From: Bacteroidota bacterium
Lineage (GTDB): Bacteria > Bacteroidota > Bacteroidia > Chitinophagales > UBA10324
Assembly: GCA_003455275.1 (NCBI GenBank)
Contig: DMRR01000155.1
Location: 4,348 to 40,580 of the forward strand
Direction: 5' to 3'
Length of the DNA stretch: 36,233 nt
The position numbers and the translations under genes were made by a program. The notes under the pieces were generated by a model. That model was not told the DNA's origin. It searched no databases and saw nothing but the letters and a program-made list of their open reading frames with translations. How positions within the stretch are numbered: the first letter of the stretch is position 1; the number at the start of each line of letters is the position of its first letter. Positions 7,771 through 17,179 of this stretch are shown here, piece after piece.

Positions 7771-10203
7771 TTAGTATCCCATGTCATAATTCTGTTGATC
7801 CTGCATAGGATTTTGTTTCCGCGCCTCCTTTGATTGCTGCCCCATTTTTACAGTGAAGGAAAGATTCACATATGTCCAGTCGCGTTTGCGATAAGTGTCC
7901 GCATTGAAAGTAGAAGTATAAGCGTAAAAATGAAATGCGCGCGAATTGAAAACATCTGACCAGTTGAGAACGAGCATACCTTTTCCTTCCCAAAAATCCT
8001 TTCTAAGAGAGGCATCTACTGAATACATTGGAGAAGAAATTCCCTGAAGCAATATCATTTTGGGTTGATAGTTTCCGTTTGCCTGGAATTCAAAAGATTT
8101 TAAAAACTTGATATTCGTACCGATTTTTAAGTTCAGGTTAATGCCTGAATTAGAATAGGCATCAACAAGGTTATTCCCATTCAGATAAGTTCGGTAAGCA
8201 TTGATGTTAGTATTGAGAGAAATTTTCTTTGTGAAAGAATGCCTAGTGAAAATTTCAATTCCGGCGTTTTGAGAGTAACTAAGATTTTGAAAAGAAACAA
8301 TAGAAATTCCTGAGGGCTCAATGTTACGAACCCGCTGAATCTGATTGTTTACTTGCCGGAAAAAAACGGTTGTTGAAATAGTGTGGGAAGGAAAATATTT
8401 CTGATAGTTCAATTCATAAGCATCGATCAATTCGGGTTTAAGATTTGGATTTCCAATCCGGATATTGAGCGGATCACTGTAATCAGGAAATGGATTTAAT
8501 TGCATAGACTGCGGACGATTAATTCTTCTTGAATAGGAGAGTTGTATTTCCTGATCGCCGGTAAATTTTCGGTTAACGAAAATGGAAGGAAATAAATTAA
8601 CATAGCTGTCACTTACTTCGTTGTTGTTTACCAATTGCTGAACAAGCAACATTGTTTGTTCTGCACGAACACCACCCTTAATTCCTATCTTACCAAATTG
8701 TTTTGATGAGGTGATATAAGCTGCCACAACACTTTGGTTATAATCTAAAGAATTGATTCTGGAACTGTCAGGCGCTGCTGTTCCCGTTTGCTGGTTGAGT
8801 GAATCTGCATACAAACTTCCAATTGCGATTGTGTAATTTCCCTTAAGCCCGCTTTCGAACGAAAACTTTTTAATCTTAAAATCGAAATCAGTTTGCGCAG
8901 TGTTTGAAAAAATTTCAGCATGTGTAATCGCCTTGCTCAATTGTGGAGAGGTAGTGTCTTCATTTCCTGAAAGTGTTAAACCCTGCTGAGTGTAAATAGA
9001 AGTATTATCAACCTGAACAAGCGAACTGTTTGCTGAAATATTGAGCGAAGTTTTTTCGGTGAACTTGTTTTGATAAGTGAGTGAAATATTCCCGTTCTTC
9101 ATTTCATTTTCTGAAAATGAATTTCGGTAATATCGAAGGTAGGATTCATCTGTTGAATCAAGAAAATTGTAATTGTTATATTCAACCTGATCAGAATTTC
9201 CGATTGATCCGGTGTAACTGGCCGTTAGTGTTTGTTTTTTAGAAATTGTAAACTCAGTATTTCCGGTCAGGTTATAAGAAATATTTTTATTACTGCCATT
9301 GCTAAATTGCTGTATAGAATATTTTGGAAATCCGGGAAGAAAATTTTCTCTGAAACTTGTTCCCCTTGCTGGTGATGTAGTATATTTTATACCGGCATTA
9401 TTACTTAAAGACCATTTTCCTTTTCTGTAATTCAAAACGCCGGAAACATTTCCTCTTTTCAAATATCCGGCTCCCAGAGTTATGCTGCCATTAGTTCCAC
9501 TTGTGGTATTTTGTTTTGTCACTATGTTGATGATGCCGTTCATTCCTTCCGCATCATATTTTGCTGAAGGATTTGTTATCAGCTCAATACTCTTGATTGT
9601 ATTGGCAGGAATTTGTTCCAGTATCTGTGATCGGTTATCAGGATTAAGCCCGCTCGGTTTTCCGTTGATGAATATTTGAACATCTTCTCCTCCTCGAACT
9701 GAAATTTTTCCGTCTGCATCAATATTGATCGCCGGAATTTGTTTCATGATGTCGAGCGTGCTGCCGCTAATTGAAAAATTATTTCTGTCTACATTAAAAA
9801 TTTTCTTTTCAAAGTTTTGTTGAAAAGCATCTCGTTGAGTTTCAACTGTAACATCATTCAAAGTAGTTACATCTTTTTGAAGAAGAATATCTGATAATAT
9901 TAAATTACTATTTCCTGCAAAAACAATTGTATCAATTTTTGTTTTGAAGCCAATAAACGAAACCCTCATCTGGTAATTTCCGGGTTTAATTTTTTCTATT
10001 CTGAAGATTCCTGAAGAATCTGCCATAGTACCAAATACAACAGTGGAATCACCCGTGCTTCTTAGAATTACTGAAGCATAACCGACAGGTTGTTTTGAAA
10101 CCTCATCTGTCACTTTTCCATTTAATTCATTTTGCAGCGACTGCGAGTTTGTATAAAATGAATTAAATAAAATTAAGAATGAGGCAAGGAAGAAATGGCG
10201 CAT
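7771..10203 (-). CDS. TonB-dependent receptor-like outer-membrane beta-barrel protein
   Basis: A predicted outer-membrane barrel of about 810 residues. Starting at the ATG at 10201-10203 gives a clean signal peptide (MRHFFLASFLILFNSFYT); an upstream ATG at 10254 adds 17 hydrophilic residues and is less likely. A CarboxypepD_reg-like beta-sandwich follows (LNGKVTDEVSKQPVGYASV), then a plug domain (QIPAINIDADGKISVRGGE, VQIFINGKPSG, ANTIKSIELITNPSAKYD, GIINIVTKQN) and a long barrel of the OMP_b-brl_3 type (YSRRINRPQSMQLNPFPDY, IRIGNPNLKPELIDAYEL). It is not a SusC homologue with an adjacent SusD, so carbohydrate uptake is not indicated and the ligand is unknown. It is divergent from the giant PKD gene. 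Confidence 0.87.
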   Translation of the reverse strand: MRHFFLASFLILFNSFYTNSQSLQNELNGKVTDEVSKQPVGYASVILRSTGDSTVVFGTMADSSGIFRIEKIKPGNYQMRVSFIGFKTKIDTIVFAGNSNLILSDILLQKDVTTLNDVTVETQRDAFQQNFEKKIFNVDRNNFSISGSTLDIMKQIPAINIDADGKISVRGGEDVQIFINGKPSGLNPDNRSQILEQIPANTIKSIELITNPSAKYDAEGMNGIINIVTKQNTTSGTNGSITLGAGYLKRGNVSGVLNYRKGKWSLSNNAGIKYTTSPARGTSFRENFLPGFPKYSIQQFSNGSNKNISYNLTGNTEFTISKKQTLTASYTGSIGNSDQVEYNNYNFLDSTDESYLRYYRNSFSENEMKNGNISLTYQNKFTEKTSLNISANSSLVQVDNTSIYTQQGLTLSGNEDTTSPQLSKAITHAEIFSNTAQTDFDFKIKKFSFESGLKGNYTIAIGSLYADSLNQQTGTAAPDSSRINSLDYNQSVVAAYITSSKQFGKIGIKGGVRAEQTMLLVQQLVNNNEVSDSYVNLFPSIFVNRKFTGDQEIQLSYSRRINRPQSMQLNPFPDYSDPLNIRIGNPNLKPELIDAYELNYQKYFPSHTISTTVFFRQVNNQIQRVRNIEPSGISIVSFQNLSYSQNAGIEIFTRHSFTKKISLNTNINAYRTYLNGNNLVDAYSNSGINLNLKIGTNIKFLKSFEFQANGNYQPKMILLQGISSPMYSVDASLRKDFWEGKGMLVLNWSDVFNSRAFHFYAYTSTFNADTYRKRDWTYVNLSFTVKMGQQSKEARKQNPMQDQQNYDMGY

Positions 10204-10326
10204 TCGATATTTTTTCAAACGGGCGCAAATGTCGTGGGTTGAAACGGAAAACAATTTTTGAAAAACAAACAGTAAAACCTTTTAAAAATGGTGGCGTAAC
10301 GGTGCGGCGAATTGTCAACCACCACA

Positions 10327-13300
10327 ATGCCACACAATACCAAGAGCATACTTCTTAGTCTATTTACACTTTTTACGGCTTTCAATGTGTTAGCCCAGCC
10401 AGTTGCAGATTTTTCTGTCAGCCTTCCGAGTCCGGCTTGTAATCCTGCAGTCGCCAGTTTTACAAACCTGAGTACAGGAACACCACCGCTTTCTTATCAA
10501 TGGAATTTTGGTGTCAACGCTGGTGTAAATTCCATTTTTACAAATCCTTCAACTACATACCTCAATTGCGGAACATATGTTGTCACACTAACTGTAACTG
10601 ATGGAAACGGACAAACCGACATCAAGACGCAATCGATTACAATTCACTGCATGCCCACTGCGAGTTTTATTACAACAGGTGCATCAGGATGCGCTCCACT
10701 CGTCTCAACATTATCAAGCACAAGCACTGCAGGCAGCGGAGTAATATCTTCTTATCAATGGGATTTTGGAGATGGAAGCCCTACCGGAAGCGGTTCTTCT
10801 GTTACGCACACATACACAACTCAAGGATGCAAAACTGTTACACTTATTGTAACCAATTCTTTTGGATGTTCTGATGATACCACGCTTGCAGCTGCGGTTT
10901 GTGTTACCACAAAACCAAATATTACTTACAATGCTACTCCGCTAAATGCTTGCTCGGCACCACTCACCACCACTTATAATTCGAATGTGAGTGGCGGCAC
11001 CGCACCCTTTAGTTATCAATGGAGTTTCCCGGGGGGTAGTCCTTCCTCTTCAACGAATACAAACCCGTCAGTAACTTATAATAGTGCTGGTACTTATTCT
11101 TCAAAATGCATAGTAACAGATGCTAATGGTTGCAGTGATACACTTATAAAAAATAATTATGTTACAGTTGGAAACCTAGCAGCTCAATTTTCAATAACCG
11201 GAACTCAAGGTTGTATTCCATATACTGTCAGTGTTTCTGGAATGAACAATGTGCAAAGCTGGAATTGGACTACCACACCAGCAGCTTCACCTGCAACTGC
11301 AAGCGGACAAAACGCATCATTCACATTTAATTCTCCGGGCAGTTATCAATTGTGTTTATCAGTTGTTTTTAACAACGGTTGCATAGCACAGAAATGCACA
11401 ACGGTAGTTGTTGCAAATACACCGACTGCAAACTTCTCTGCCAGCGGAAATGTGCCGACATGTAATCCTCCGCTCAACATCACCTACACTAATACTTCCA
11501 TAGGAAATAACCTGACTTACAGTTGGAGTTTTCCGGGAGGAACACCTGCATCTAGTACTGCTCAAAACCCTCCTGTAATCCATTACAACTCTTGTGGAAA
11601 TTATTCTGTCTCTTTAACTGTAACGAATGCTGCAGGATGCAGCAACACAAAGACGATTTCGAACTTTGTAAATATTGATTGCCCGGTTGCAGCATTTGTG
11701 GCAACTCCTACATCAGGTTGTGCGCCGCTCACGGTTGTATTTAACAGCACAGCATCTACAGGAACTCCTACACAATGGAAATGGAACTTCGGTGACACCG
11801 GAAATCCAAATGCAGTTCAAAGCACTCAACAGAATCCAACTCATGTATTCAACAATCAGGGTTGTTATGATGTGCGGCTTATTATAACTAACGCACAAGG
11901 TTGCACTGATACGGTTCTTATTACACAGGCTGTATGTGTTGGTCAGGTTCCGGTTGCAAATTTTTCTGTTGGAACTGATACTGCTTGTGCAGGAATGAAT
12001 GTGGCATTCACCAATCTAAGCACGGGAACAAATGGTGGAACAAGTTATCAGTGGGATTTTCAGAATCTTCCATTCAATACGCAATCAACTCAGCAAAACC
12101 CAAATTTTAATTACAGTGACACCGGTTGGATGAATGTGACTCTTATCGTTTGCAATTTTGGTTGTTGTGATACACTCAAAATCGACAGTGCGGTTCTTAT
12201 CATTCCACCGATAGCGAAGTTTACTATAGAAAAAAATTGTTCAACACCTCACACTGTAATTCTTCACGGCGGATCATCAATCGACGCCGATTTATATAGC
12301 TGGCAGGTAAACGGAGGCAGTGCGTCTTCACTTACTGACTCCACCATCACGGTAACCTATCCTTCCAGCGGCAGCTACACAATAAAACTTACAGTAACCA
12401 ATCTCGCAACAGGTTGCACCGATTTAAAAACTTTAACCATTCAAATACGAGATGTTCATGCAAACTTTTCTGCGCCTTCCGGTTGTCATCCGCTATCTTT
12501 CTGTTTTACTAATTCTTCTGTTGATGCTTCATCGTATCAATGGAAAATCTTTGATTCAACTGGAGCGGTAATTTTTACTTCTACTGCTGCAGCCCCATGC
12601 ACCACGCTAAGCAACATGGGAAAATATTCTGTTCAATTGATAGCCACTGATGTGAACGGCTGCGTTGATACAATGTATAAGCCTGATTATATAAAAGTAT
12701 GGGGAAGTATTCCGGATTTCATAGCCACACCGCTTAGTGGATGCACGCCATTGAATGTGGCATTTACCGGAACTTATATAGCTCCTTATTCGACTTCATT
12801 TAATTTCAAATATGTTTTTGGCGATCCGCTTTCAGGAAATGCAAATACGGCAAACACACAAAATGCCAACCATACTTATAATCAAAGCGGAAGCTATTCA
12901 GTTACATTTTATGTAATGGATAATCATGGTTGCCAGGATTCAATTACTAAATTGAATTACATCAATGCGTTTTCTCCGGCAATTGATTTTGGTGCCATAG
13001 CACCAAATGTTTGTCTCGGTTCTCCGGCTTGCTTCTTTAATAACACAACAGGAAATGGAAATATTACTTATCAATGGGATTTTGGTGATGGAAATACTTC
13101 AACAGCAATAAGCCCTTGTCATAATTATTCAGCAAATGGAGTTTATCCTGTTACACTAACTGCAACAGATAATGGCGGTTGTGTATCTACAATGACTGAT
13201 TCTTCTTCGATATCGGTTAGTATGCCTACTGCAAACTTTATTGCAGATACAACAAACTCAACTTGTCCTCCGCTTGCAGTCAACTTCAATAATCTTTCAA

Positions 13301-15906
13301 CAGATACTGATAGCTTAACTACATATCTCTGGGATTTTGGAGACGGAAATACCTCTTCGATTCAAAATCCATTTCATATTTACAATGTTGCCGGTAGTTA
13401 TGATGTTATGCTGATTGCGACTGATGCAAACGGTTGCAGCGACACAATTATATTTCTAAACTACATCATCATAGGCGGACCTAGCGCGAGTACAGCATCG
13501 ATTATGGGAAGCGGATGTATTCCATTAAATGCATGTTTTTCTGCTAACGCGAATAATGCAGTTACAATCGATTGGAATATGGGAGATGGAAATGTTTTCT
13601 CAAACAACCTTGATTCCATTTGTTATACCTACAACACACCCGGAATATTTTATCCTCAAGTTATCTTAAGTGATGGAAATGGTTGTAATGTGTCAATAGC
13701 ACTCGATACTGTTGTGGTTGGAACCCCCGCAGTGAATTTCGGATCAACGCCAAACCCTCTTTGTGATGCAGGGACAGTTTCATTTACTGATTCAACTTAT
13801 GCTACAGGGCCAATTGCCTCGTGGAGCTGGAATTTTGGTGATCCATTAAGTGGGGCTGCAAATATTTCTTCCATACAAAATCCAACGCATTTCTATTCTG
13901 CTCCCGGACTATATCCCGTTTCACTTTCAGTTATTACAGCATCAGGTTGCTCAGGAATTTTAGTTGATACAATTTTTATTTATTCTTCTTCCAATGCATC
14001 GCTTGGAGCAGACGATTCAGTAATCTGCCCGAATCAGTTTGTTGCTTTTAAAGACCTTTCGACTCCACTAGGTTCAATTATAAACTGGAGCTGGAATTTC
14101 GGAGATCCCCTCAGTGGTGCAGCTAATAATTCATCACAGCAAAACCCTGTTCACCAGTTTTCAATTCCGGGTTCGTATACAGTTACTCTTACCATAACTA
14201 ATAGCAATGGATGTGTTACTTCCGCCTCAATGCCCGTCACTGTAGTTGGAAACCCAACCGCAGCTGCCGGACCAGATGCAAGTATTTGTTTAAATACAAA
14301 CACGACTCTTAATGCCACTGGTGGAATTCTTTTCAACTGGTCTCCGTCTCTAGGATTGAATGATTCAACTATTGCCTCACCCATAGCGGCTCCATTATCA
14401 ACAACAACTTACGATTTGGTAGTGACTGATTTGAATGGATGCACGGCCACTGACCAGGTTATAGTCACTGTTCTTCCTCTTCCTTCAGTTTCAGCAAAGC
14501 AAGACACTACGATTTGCCCCGGGCAGAATGTGCAGCTTCAAGCTGCCGGTGCAACAACATATTCATGGAGTCCATTAACTGGATTAAACAACGGAGGAAT
14601 TGCTAATCCAACTTCATCAACAAATGTTTCTACAACCTATACTGTTACCGGGACAGATGGAAATGGATGCACGAATTCAGCAAGCGTATTTGTCAATTTG
14701 TTTCCACAACCAGTTGCAGATGCCGGTCCTGATGTTGCAATTTGTTATGGTAGCACCACGCAGCTAAATGGCAACGGTGGTATAAACTTTTCGTGGTCAC
14801 CTGCTGCCATCGTGGATTCAGCAAACAGTTCTACAACCACAACAACTCCCGTAATAACTACGACCTACACACTCACTATTGTTGATGTCAATGGATGTTC
14901 AGCAAGTGATAATGTTACAGTGAATGTAAATGCGCTTCCGGTCATGAATGCAGGAGCTGATGTGCAAATCTGTTTTCAAACTTCTACTCAGCTCAATGCT
15001 ACAGGTGCGTCATCGTATTTATGGTCGCCTGATTCGTTGCTTAGTTCATCAACTGGATCATTAACTAATTCTTTCAACGATACAACAACAACATTTTATG
15101 TTGTAGGAACAGATGTTAATGGATGTTCGGCAATGGACTCTGTGACAGTATTTGTGATTCCTCAAATGATTGCAGCCGTAGGTCAGGGCGCGACAATTTG
15201 CCCGGGGGGAGTGGTGCAGTTGTTTGCTTCCGGTGGTACTCAATACACATGGTCACCTTCGGAAAGTTTGGATAATGCCTTTCTTCCAAACCCTACTTCT
15301 GCTCCTTTATTATCTACGACTTATACAGTGATTGTTTCAGATGGGGTATGCGATTCGGATACATTAAATGTCACTATAAATGTTAATCAATCACCATACT
15401 GCAATGCAGGTCAGGATTACAATGTTCCTGTTGGAACGCAAGTAATATTAAATGGCCAATCAACTCAAGGTTCAACCTACAGCTGGAGCCCATCATCCGG
15501 CCTTAGTTGTACAGATTGTTTAAACCCTGAAGTTACAGCCACCGAAAACACAACTTATACACTCACCACTACTTCATCAGATGGATGCAAGTCGGAGGAT
15601 GAGATGGTCATAATTGTCTCATGCGAAGGAGATCTGGTGTTCGTTCCAGATGCATTTACTCCAAACGGAGATAACAGAAATGACAAGTTCCGTGTTCGTT
15701 CACTGGGTATTAAAGAGTTAAACTTTTTCAGGGTGTATAACAGATGGGGGCAAATAGTTTGGGAAACAACAGACTTTAGTTCATCATGGGATGGAACATT
15801 TAAGGGATACAAACTTCCTCCGGGAGTGTATGTTTACGATCTGGATGCAGTCTGCTCAGGTGGTGAAAACATCCATAAAACCGGAAATGTCACATTAATA
15901 CGCTGA
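10327..15906 (+). CDS. Giant PKD-repeat surface protein with T9SS type B (gliding-associated) sorting domain
   Basis: About 1,859 residues from the ATG at 10327; a TTG five codons upstream (10312) also fits but the ATG gives the better signal peptide (KSILLSLFTLFTAFNVLAQ). I count about 15 PKD-like domains of 80-90 residues covering residues 20 to 1310. Typical cores are YQWDFGDG, NPTHVF and GxYxVxLxVT. Most repeats carry one Cys early (SGCAPL-like) and one late (NGC), suggesting a disulfide in each. Six Ig-like modules of about 75 residues (about 1310-1765) follow, with AGPDxxIC, WSPxxGL and NGC. The last 95 residues (FVPDAFTPNGDNRNDKF, FRVYNRWGQIVWET, GVYVYDL) are the CHU_C/type B sorting domain. 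The PorP/SprF-type gene follows after 93 bases. Probable adhesin or gliding-type surface filament; no enzyme domain seen. Confidence 0.88.
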   Translation: MPHNTKSILLSLFTLFTAFNVLAQPVADFSVSLPSPACNPAVASFTNLSTGTPPLSYQWNFGVNAGVNSIFTNPSTTYLNCGTYVVTLTVTDGNGQTDIKTQSITIHCMPTASFITTGASGCAPLVSTLSSTSTAGSGVISSYQWDFGDGSPTGSGSSVTHTYTTQGCKTVTLIVTNSFGCSDDTTLAAAVCVTTKPNITYNATPLNACSAPLTTTYNSNVSGGTAPFSYQWSFPGGSPSSSTNTNPSVTYNSAGTYSSKCIVTDANGCSDTLIKNNYVTVGNLAAQFSITGTQGCIPYTVSVSGMNNVQSWNWTTTPAASPATASGQNASFTFNSPGSYQLCLSVVFNNGCIAQKCTTVVVANTPTANFSASGNVPTCNPPLNITYTNTSIGNNLTYSWSFPGGTPASSTAQNPPVIHYNSCGNYSVSLTVTNAAGCSNTKTISNFVNIDCPVAAFVATPTSGCAPLTVVFNSTASTGTPTQWKWNFGDTGNPNAVQSTQQNPTHVFNNQGCYDVRLIITNAQGCTDTVLITQAVCVGQVPVANFSVGTDTACAGMNVAFTNLSTGTNGGTSYQWDFQNLPFNTQSTQQNPNFNYSDTGWMNVTLIVCNFGCCDTLKIDSAVLIIPPIAKFTIEKNCSTPHTVILHGGSSIDADLYSWQVNGGSASSLTDSTITVTYPSSGSYTIKLTVTNLATGCTDLKTLTIQIRDVHANFSAPSGCHPLSFCFTNSSVDASSYQWKIFDSTGAVIFTSTAAAPCTTLSNMGKYSVQLIATDVNGCVDTMYKPDYIKVWGSIPDFIATPLSGCTPLNVAFTGTYIAPYSTSFNFKYVFGDPLSGNANTANTQNANHTYNQSGSYSVTFYVMDNHGCQDSITKLNYINAFSPAIDFGAIAPNVCLGSPACFFNNTTGNGNITYQWDFGDGNTSTAISPCHNYSANGVYPVTLTATDNGGCVSTMTDSSSISVSMPTANFIADTTNSTCPPLAVNFNNLSTDTDSLTTYLWDFGDGNTSSIQNPFHIYNVAGSYDVMLIATDANGCSDTIIFLNYIIIGGPSASTASIMGSGCIPLNACFSANANNAVTIDWNMGDGNVFSNNLDSICYTYNTPGIFYPQVILSDGNGCNVSIALDTVVVGTPAVNFGSTPNPLCDAGTVSFTDSTYATGPIASWSWNFGDPLSGAANISSIQNPTHFYSAPGLYPVSLSVITASGCSGILVDTIFIYSSSNASLGADDSVICPNQFVAFKDLSTPLGSIINWSWNFGDPLSGAANNSSQQNPVHQFSIPGSYTVTLTITNSNGCVTSASMPVTVVGNPTAAAGPDASICLNTNTTLNATGGILFNWSPSLGLNDSTIASPIAAPLSTTTYDLVVTDLNGCTATDQVIVTVLPLPSVSAKQDTTICPGQNVQLQAAGATTYSWSPLTGLNNGGIANPTSSTNVSTTYTVTGTDGNGCTNSASVFVNLFPQPVADAGPDVAICYGSTTQLNGNGGINFSWSPAAIVDSANSSTTTTTPVITTTYTLTIVDVNGCSASDNVTVNVNALPVMNAGADVQICFQTSTQLNATGASSYLWSPDSLLSSSTGSLTNSFNDTTTTFYVVGTDVNGCSAMDSVTVFVIPQMIAAVGQGATICPGGVVQLFASGGTQYTWSPSESLDNAFLPNPTSAPLLSTTYTVIVSDGVCDSDTLNVTINVNQSPYCNAGQDYNVPVGTQVILNGQSTQGSTYSWSPSSGLSCTDCLNPEVTATENTTYTLTTTSSDGCKSEDEMVIIVSCEGDLVFVPDAFTPNGDNRNDKFRVRSLGIKELNFFRVYNRWGQIVWETTDFSSSWDGTFKGYKLPPGVYVYDLDAVCSGGENIHKTGNVTLIR

Positions 15907-16005
15907 ACGGGGAAACAAAAGCCATTTCAAAACATAAAAGCGCAATTGAGAAATAAAAACCTTTTAGAAAAATTAAAGAACTCTTCGCTAAATAAATAAA
16001 TGACG

Positions 16006-16998
16006 ATGAAAAAAATTTACTCACTCTTAATCTTAAGTCTCGCACTCACTCAAGTGAAAGCGCAGGATATACACTTCTCGCAGTTTTTCGCTGCGCCGAT
16101 GTTTATTAATCCAGCGAAGACGGGATTCTTTGACGGCAATTACCGAATGACAGCGATCTATAGAAATCAATGGCGAAGCGTAACTGTTCCTTATCAAACA
16201 ATCAGCGGGACTCTTGATTTTAGCATCCCAACCGGCTTTAATAAAAAAGACATGTTTGGAATTGGAATGATTTCTTATAGTGACCGCGCCGGTGATTCGC
16301 ATTTCACCACAAATTATTTCGAAGGATCAATTGCCTATAATAAAGCTCTTGACCGTTGGGGAAAGAGTTATCTTGGTTTTGGAATGCAAACAGGTTATTA
16401 CAGTAACTTTATAGATTATCAATATCTCTCTTTCGATGAAAACTTTGAAGGTGGTTCAACAACTGAAAATTTTGCTTACAATCAATTAGGATTTTTAGAT
16501 GTTGGTGCTGGAATTGACTGGAATTACATACCAAGCAAGGACATGAATTTTAATGCCGGTTTTACAATGTCTCACATCAATGAACCGATGCAAACTTTTA
16601 TGGATGACATTACATCGCACCTTCCCCGTAAATATTTATGGCATGCAGGCGCAATGCTTCCGTGCGGAGGAATGGCAGCAATCTATCCGCGAATTTCATA
16701 CAGTGCTCAGGGTCCTCACCAGGAATTGGTTTTTGGATCATTTGGAAAATTTGCTATGGATAAGAGAGCCAACCAGGAGAAATCAGTCTATTTCGGAATA
16801 CTTGACAGGTGGAAAGATGCTGTAATTCTTATGGCAAGAATGGATATCAATGAGGTGTCAATTTCATTTGCTTATGATGTTAACTACTCCAAACTCGCTA
16901 AAGCCAGCAATGGACAGGGTGGGCCAGAGTTAGCGATTCAATACATCGGCGACATTCCTTCACTTAAAAAGAACAAAGTTTTCTGTCCGAAATTCTGA
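16006..16998 (+). CDS. PorP/SprF family T9SS-associated outer-membrane protein
   Basis: A predicted outer-membrane barrel of about 330 residues with a signal peptide ending near VKAQ. The N-terminal signature QDIHFSQFFAAPMFINPAKTG is diagnostic of the PorP/SprF family, and the body continues as alternating beta strands (YRNQWRSV, NYFEGSIAYNKAL, GAGIDWNYI, GFTMSHINEP). In known systems SprF-type proteins are encoded next to a type B sorting-domain protein and are needed to place it on the cell surface. The same arrangement here, directly behind the giant PKD protein, implies it is the dedicated partner. An ATG two codons upstream (16000) is an equally possible start. Inverted 7-bp repeats and tandem hairpins lie downstream. 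Confidence 0.92.
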   Translation: MKKIYSLLILSLALTQVKAQDIHFSQFFAAPMFINPAKTGFFDGNYRMTAIYRNQWRSVTVPYQTISGTLDFSIPTGFNKKDMFGIGMISYSDRAGDSHFTTNYFEGSIAYNKALDRWGKSYLGFGMQTGYYSNFIDYQYLSFDENFEGGSTTENFAYNQLGFLDVGAGIDWNYIPSKDMNFNAGFTMSHINEPMQTFMDDITSHLPRKYLWHAGAMLPCGGMAAIYPRISYSAQGPHQELVFGSFGKFAMDKRANQEKSVYFGILDRWKDAVILMARMDINEVSISFAYDVNYSKLAKASNGQGGPELAIQYIGDIPSLKKNKVFCPKF

Positions 16999-17003
16999 TA
17001 ATA

Positions 17004-17031
17004 GTTATTCGTAGATCGTTATCCGTTACTG
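17004..17031. repeat. 7-bp tandem repeat, GT-starting units
   Basis: Four consecutive 7-base units each begin with GT, for example GTTATTC at 17004 and GTTATCC at 17018. This is the reverse-complement orientation of the repeats at 17058-17085 and 28567-28601. It begins six bases after the porP stop codon. Confidence 0.5.
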
Positions 17032-17057
17032 GTAAATACAATTAAACTGAAACTCGC

Positions 17058-17085
17058 GAATAACAATTAGCTCATAACAATTGAC
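17058..17085. repeat. 7-bp tandem repeat, AC/GC-ending units, inverted relative to 17004-17031
   Basis: Four consecutive 7-base units end in AAC, AGC, AAC and GAC (GAATAAC at 17058, TCATAAC at 17072). CGAATAAC at 17057-17064 is the exact reverse complement of GTTATTCG at 17004-17011, so the two blocks could fold back on each other in RNA. Confidence 0.5.
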
Positions 17086-17109
17086 GCTCCTTACAAATTT
17101 AGGTTGACA

Positions 17110-17132
17110 GTATCGGCAAATTAATCCGATAC
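17110..17132 (+). other. Hairpin upstream of the LuxE-like gene
   Basis: A perfect 7-bp stem, GTATCGG (17110-17116) with CCGATAC (17126-17132), and a nine-base loop. No T-run follows, so it is not a terminator by itself. The next hairpin starts four bases later, giving two stacked structures. Confidence 0.5.
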
Positions 17133-17135
17133 AAT

Positions 17136-17170
17136 AACGGCTGTGTGTGGTGCACAGCCGTTTTCATTTT
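17136..17170 (+). terminator. Intrinsic terminator just ahead of the LuxE-like gene
   Basis: A 10-bp stem (AACGGCTGTG at 17136-17145 with CACAGCCGTT at 17153-17162) closes a seven-base loop and runs into a T-rich tract (TTTTCATTTT). It should end transcripts coming from the giant PKD/PorP genes. It lies only about 10-17 bases before the ATG at 17180, so it could also act as an attenuator for that gene. Confidence 0.75.
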
Positions 17171-17179
17171 ATTTGCAAA

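Noticed and set aside
13825..14160. Two adjacent PKD modules sharing WSWNFGDPLSGAAN as a recent duplication
   Set aside because: The DNA under the shared peptide differs at many positions, so the duplication is old or the similarity is kept by selection.
10327..15906. Repetitive DNA of the giant PKD gene as a candidate repeat array or CRISPR
   Set aside because: The repetition is at protein level (PKD and Ig-like modules); even the closest modules differ in most codons and there are no identical repeats with unique spacers.
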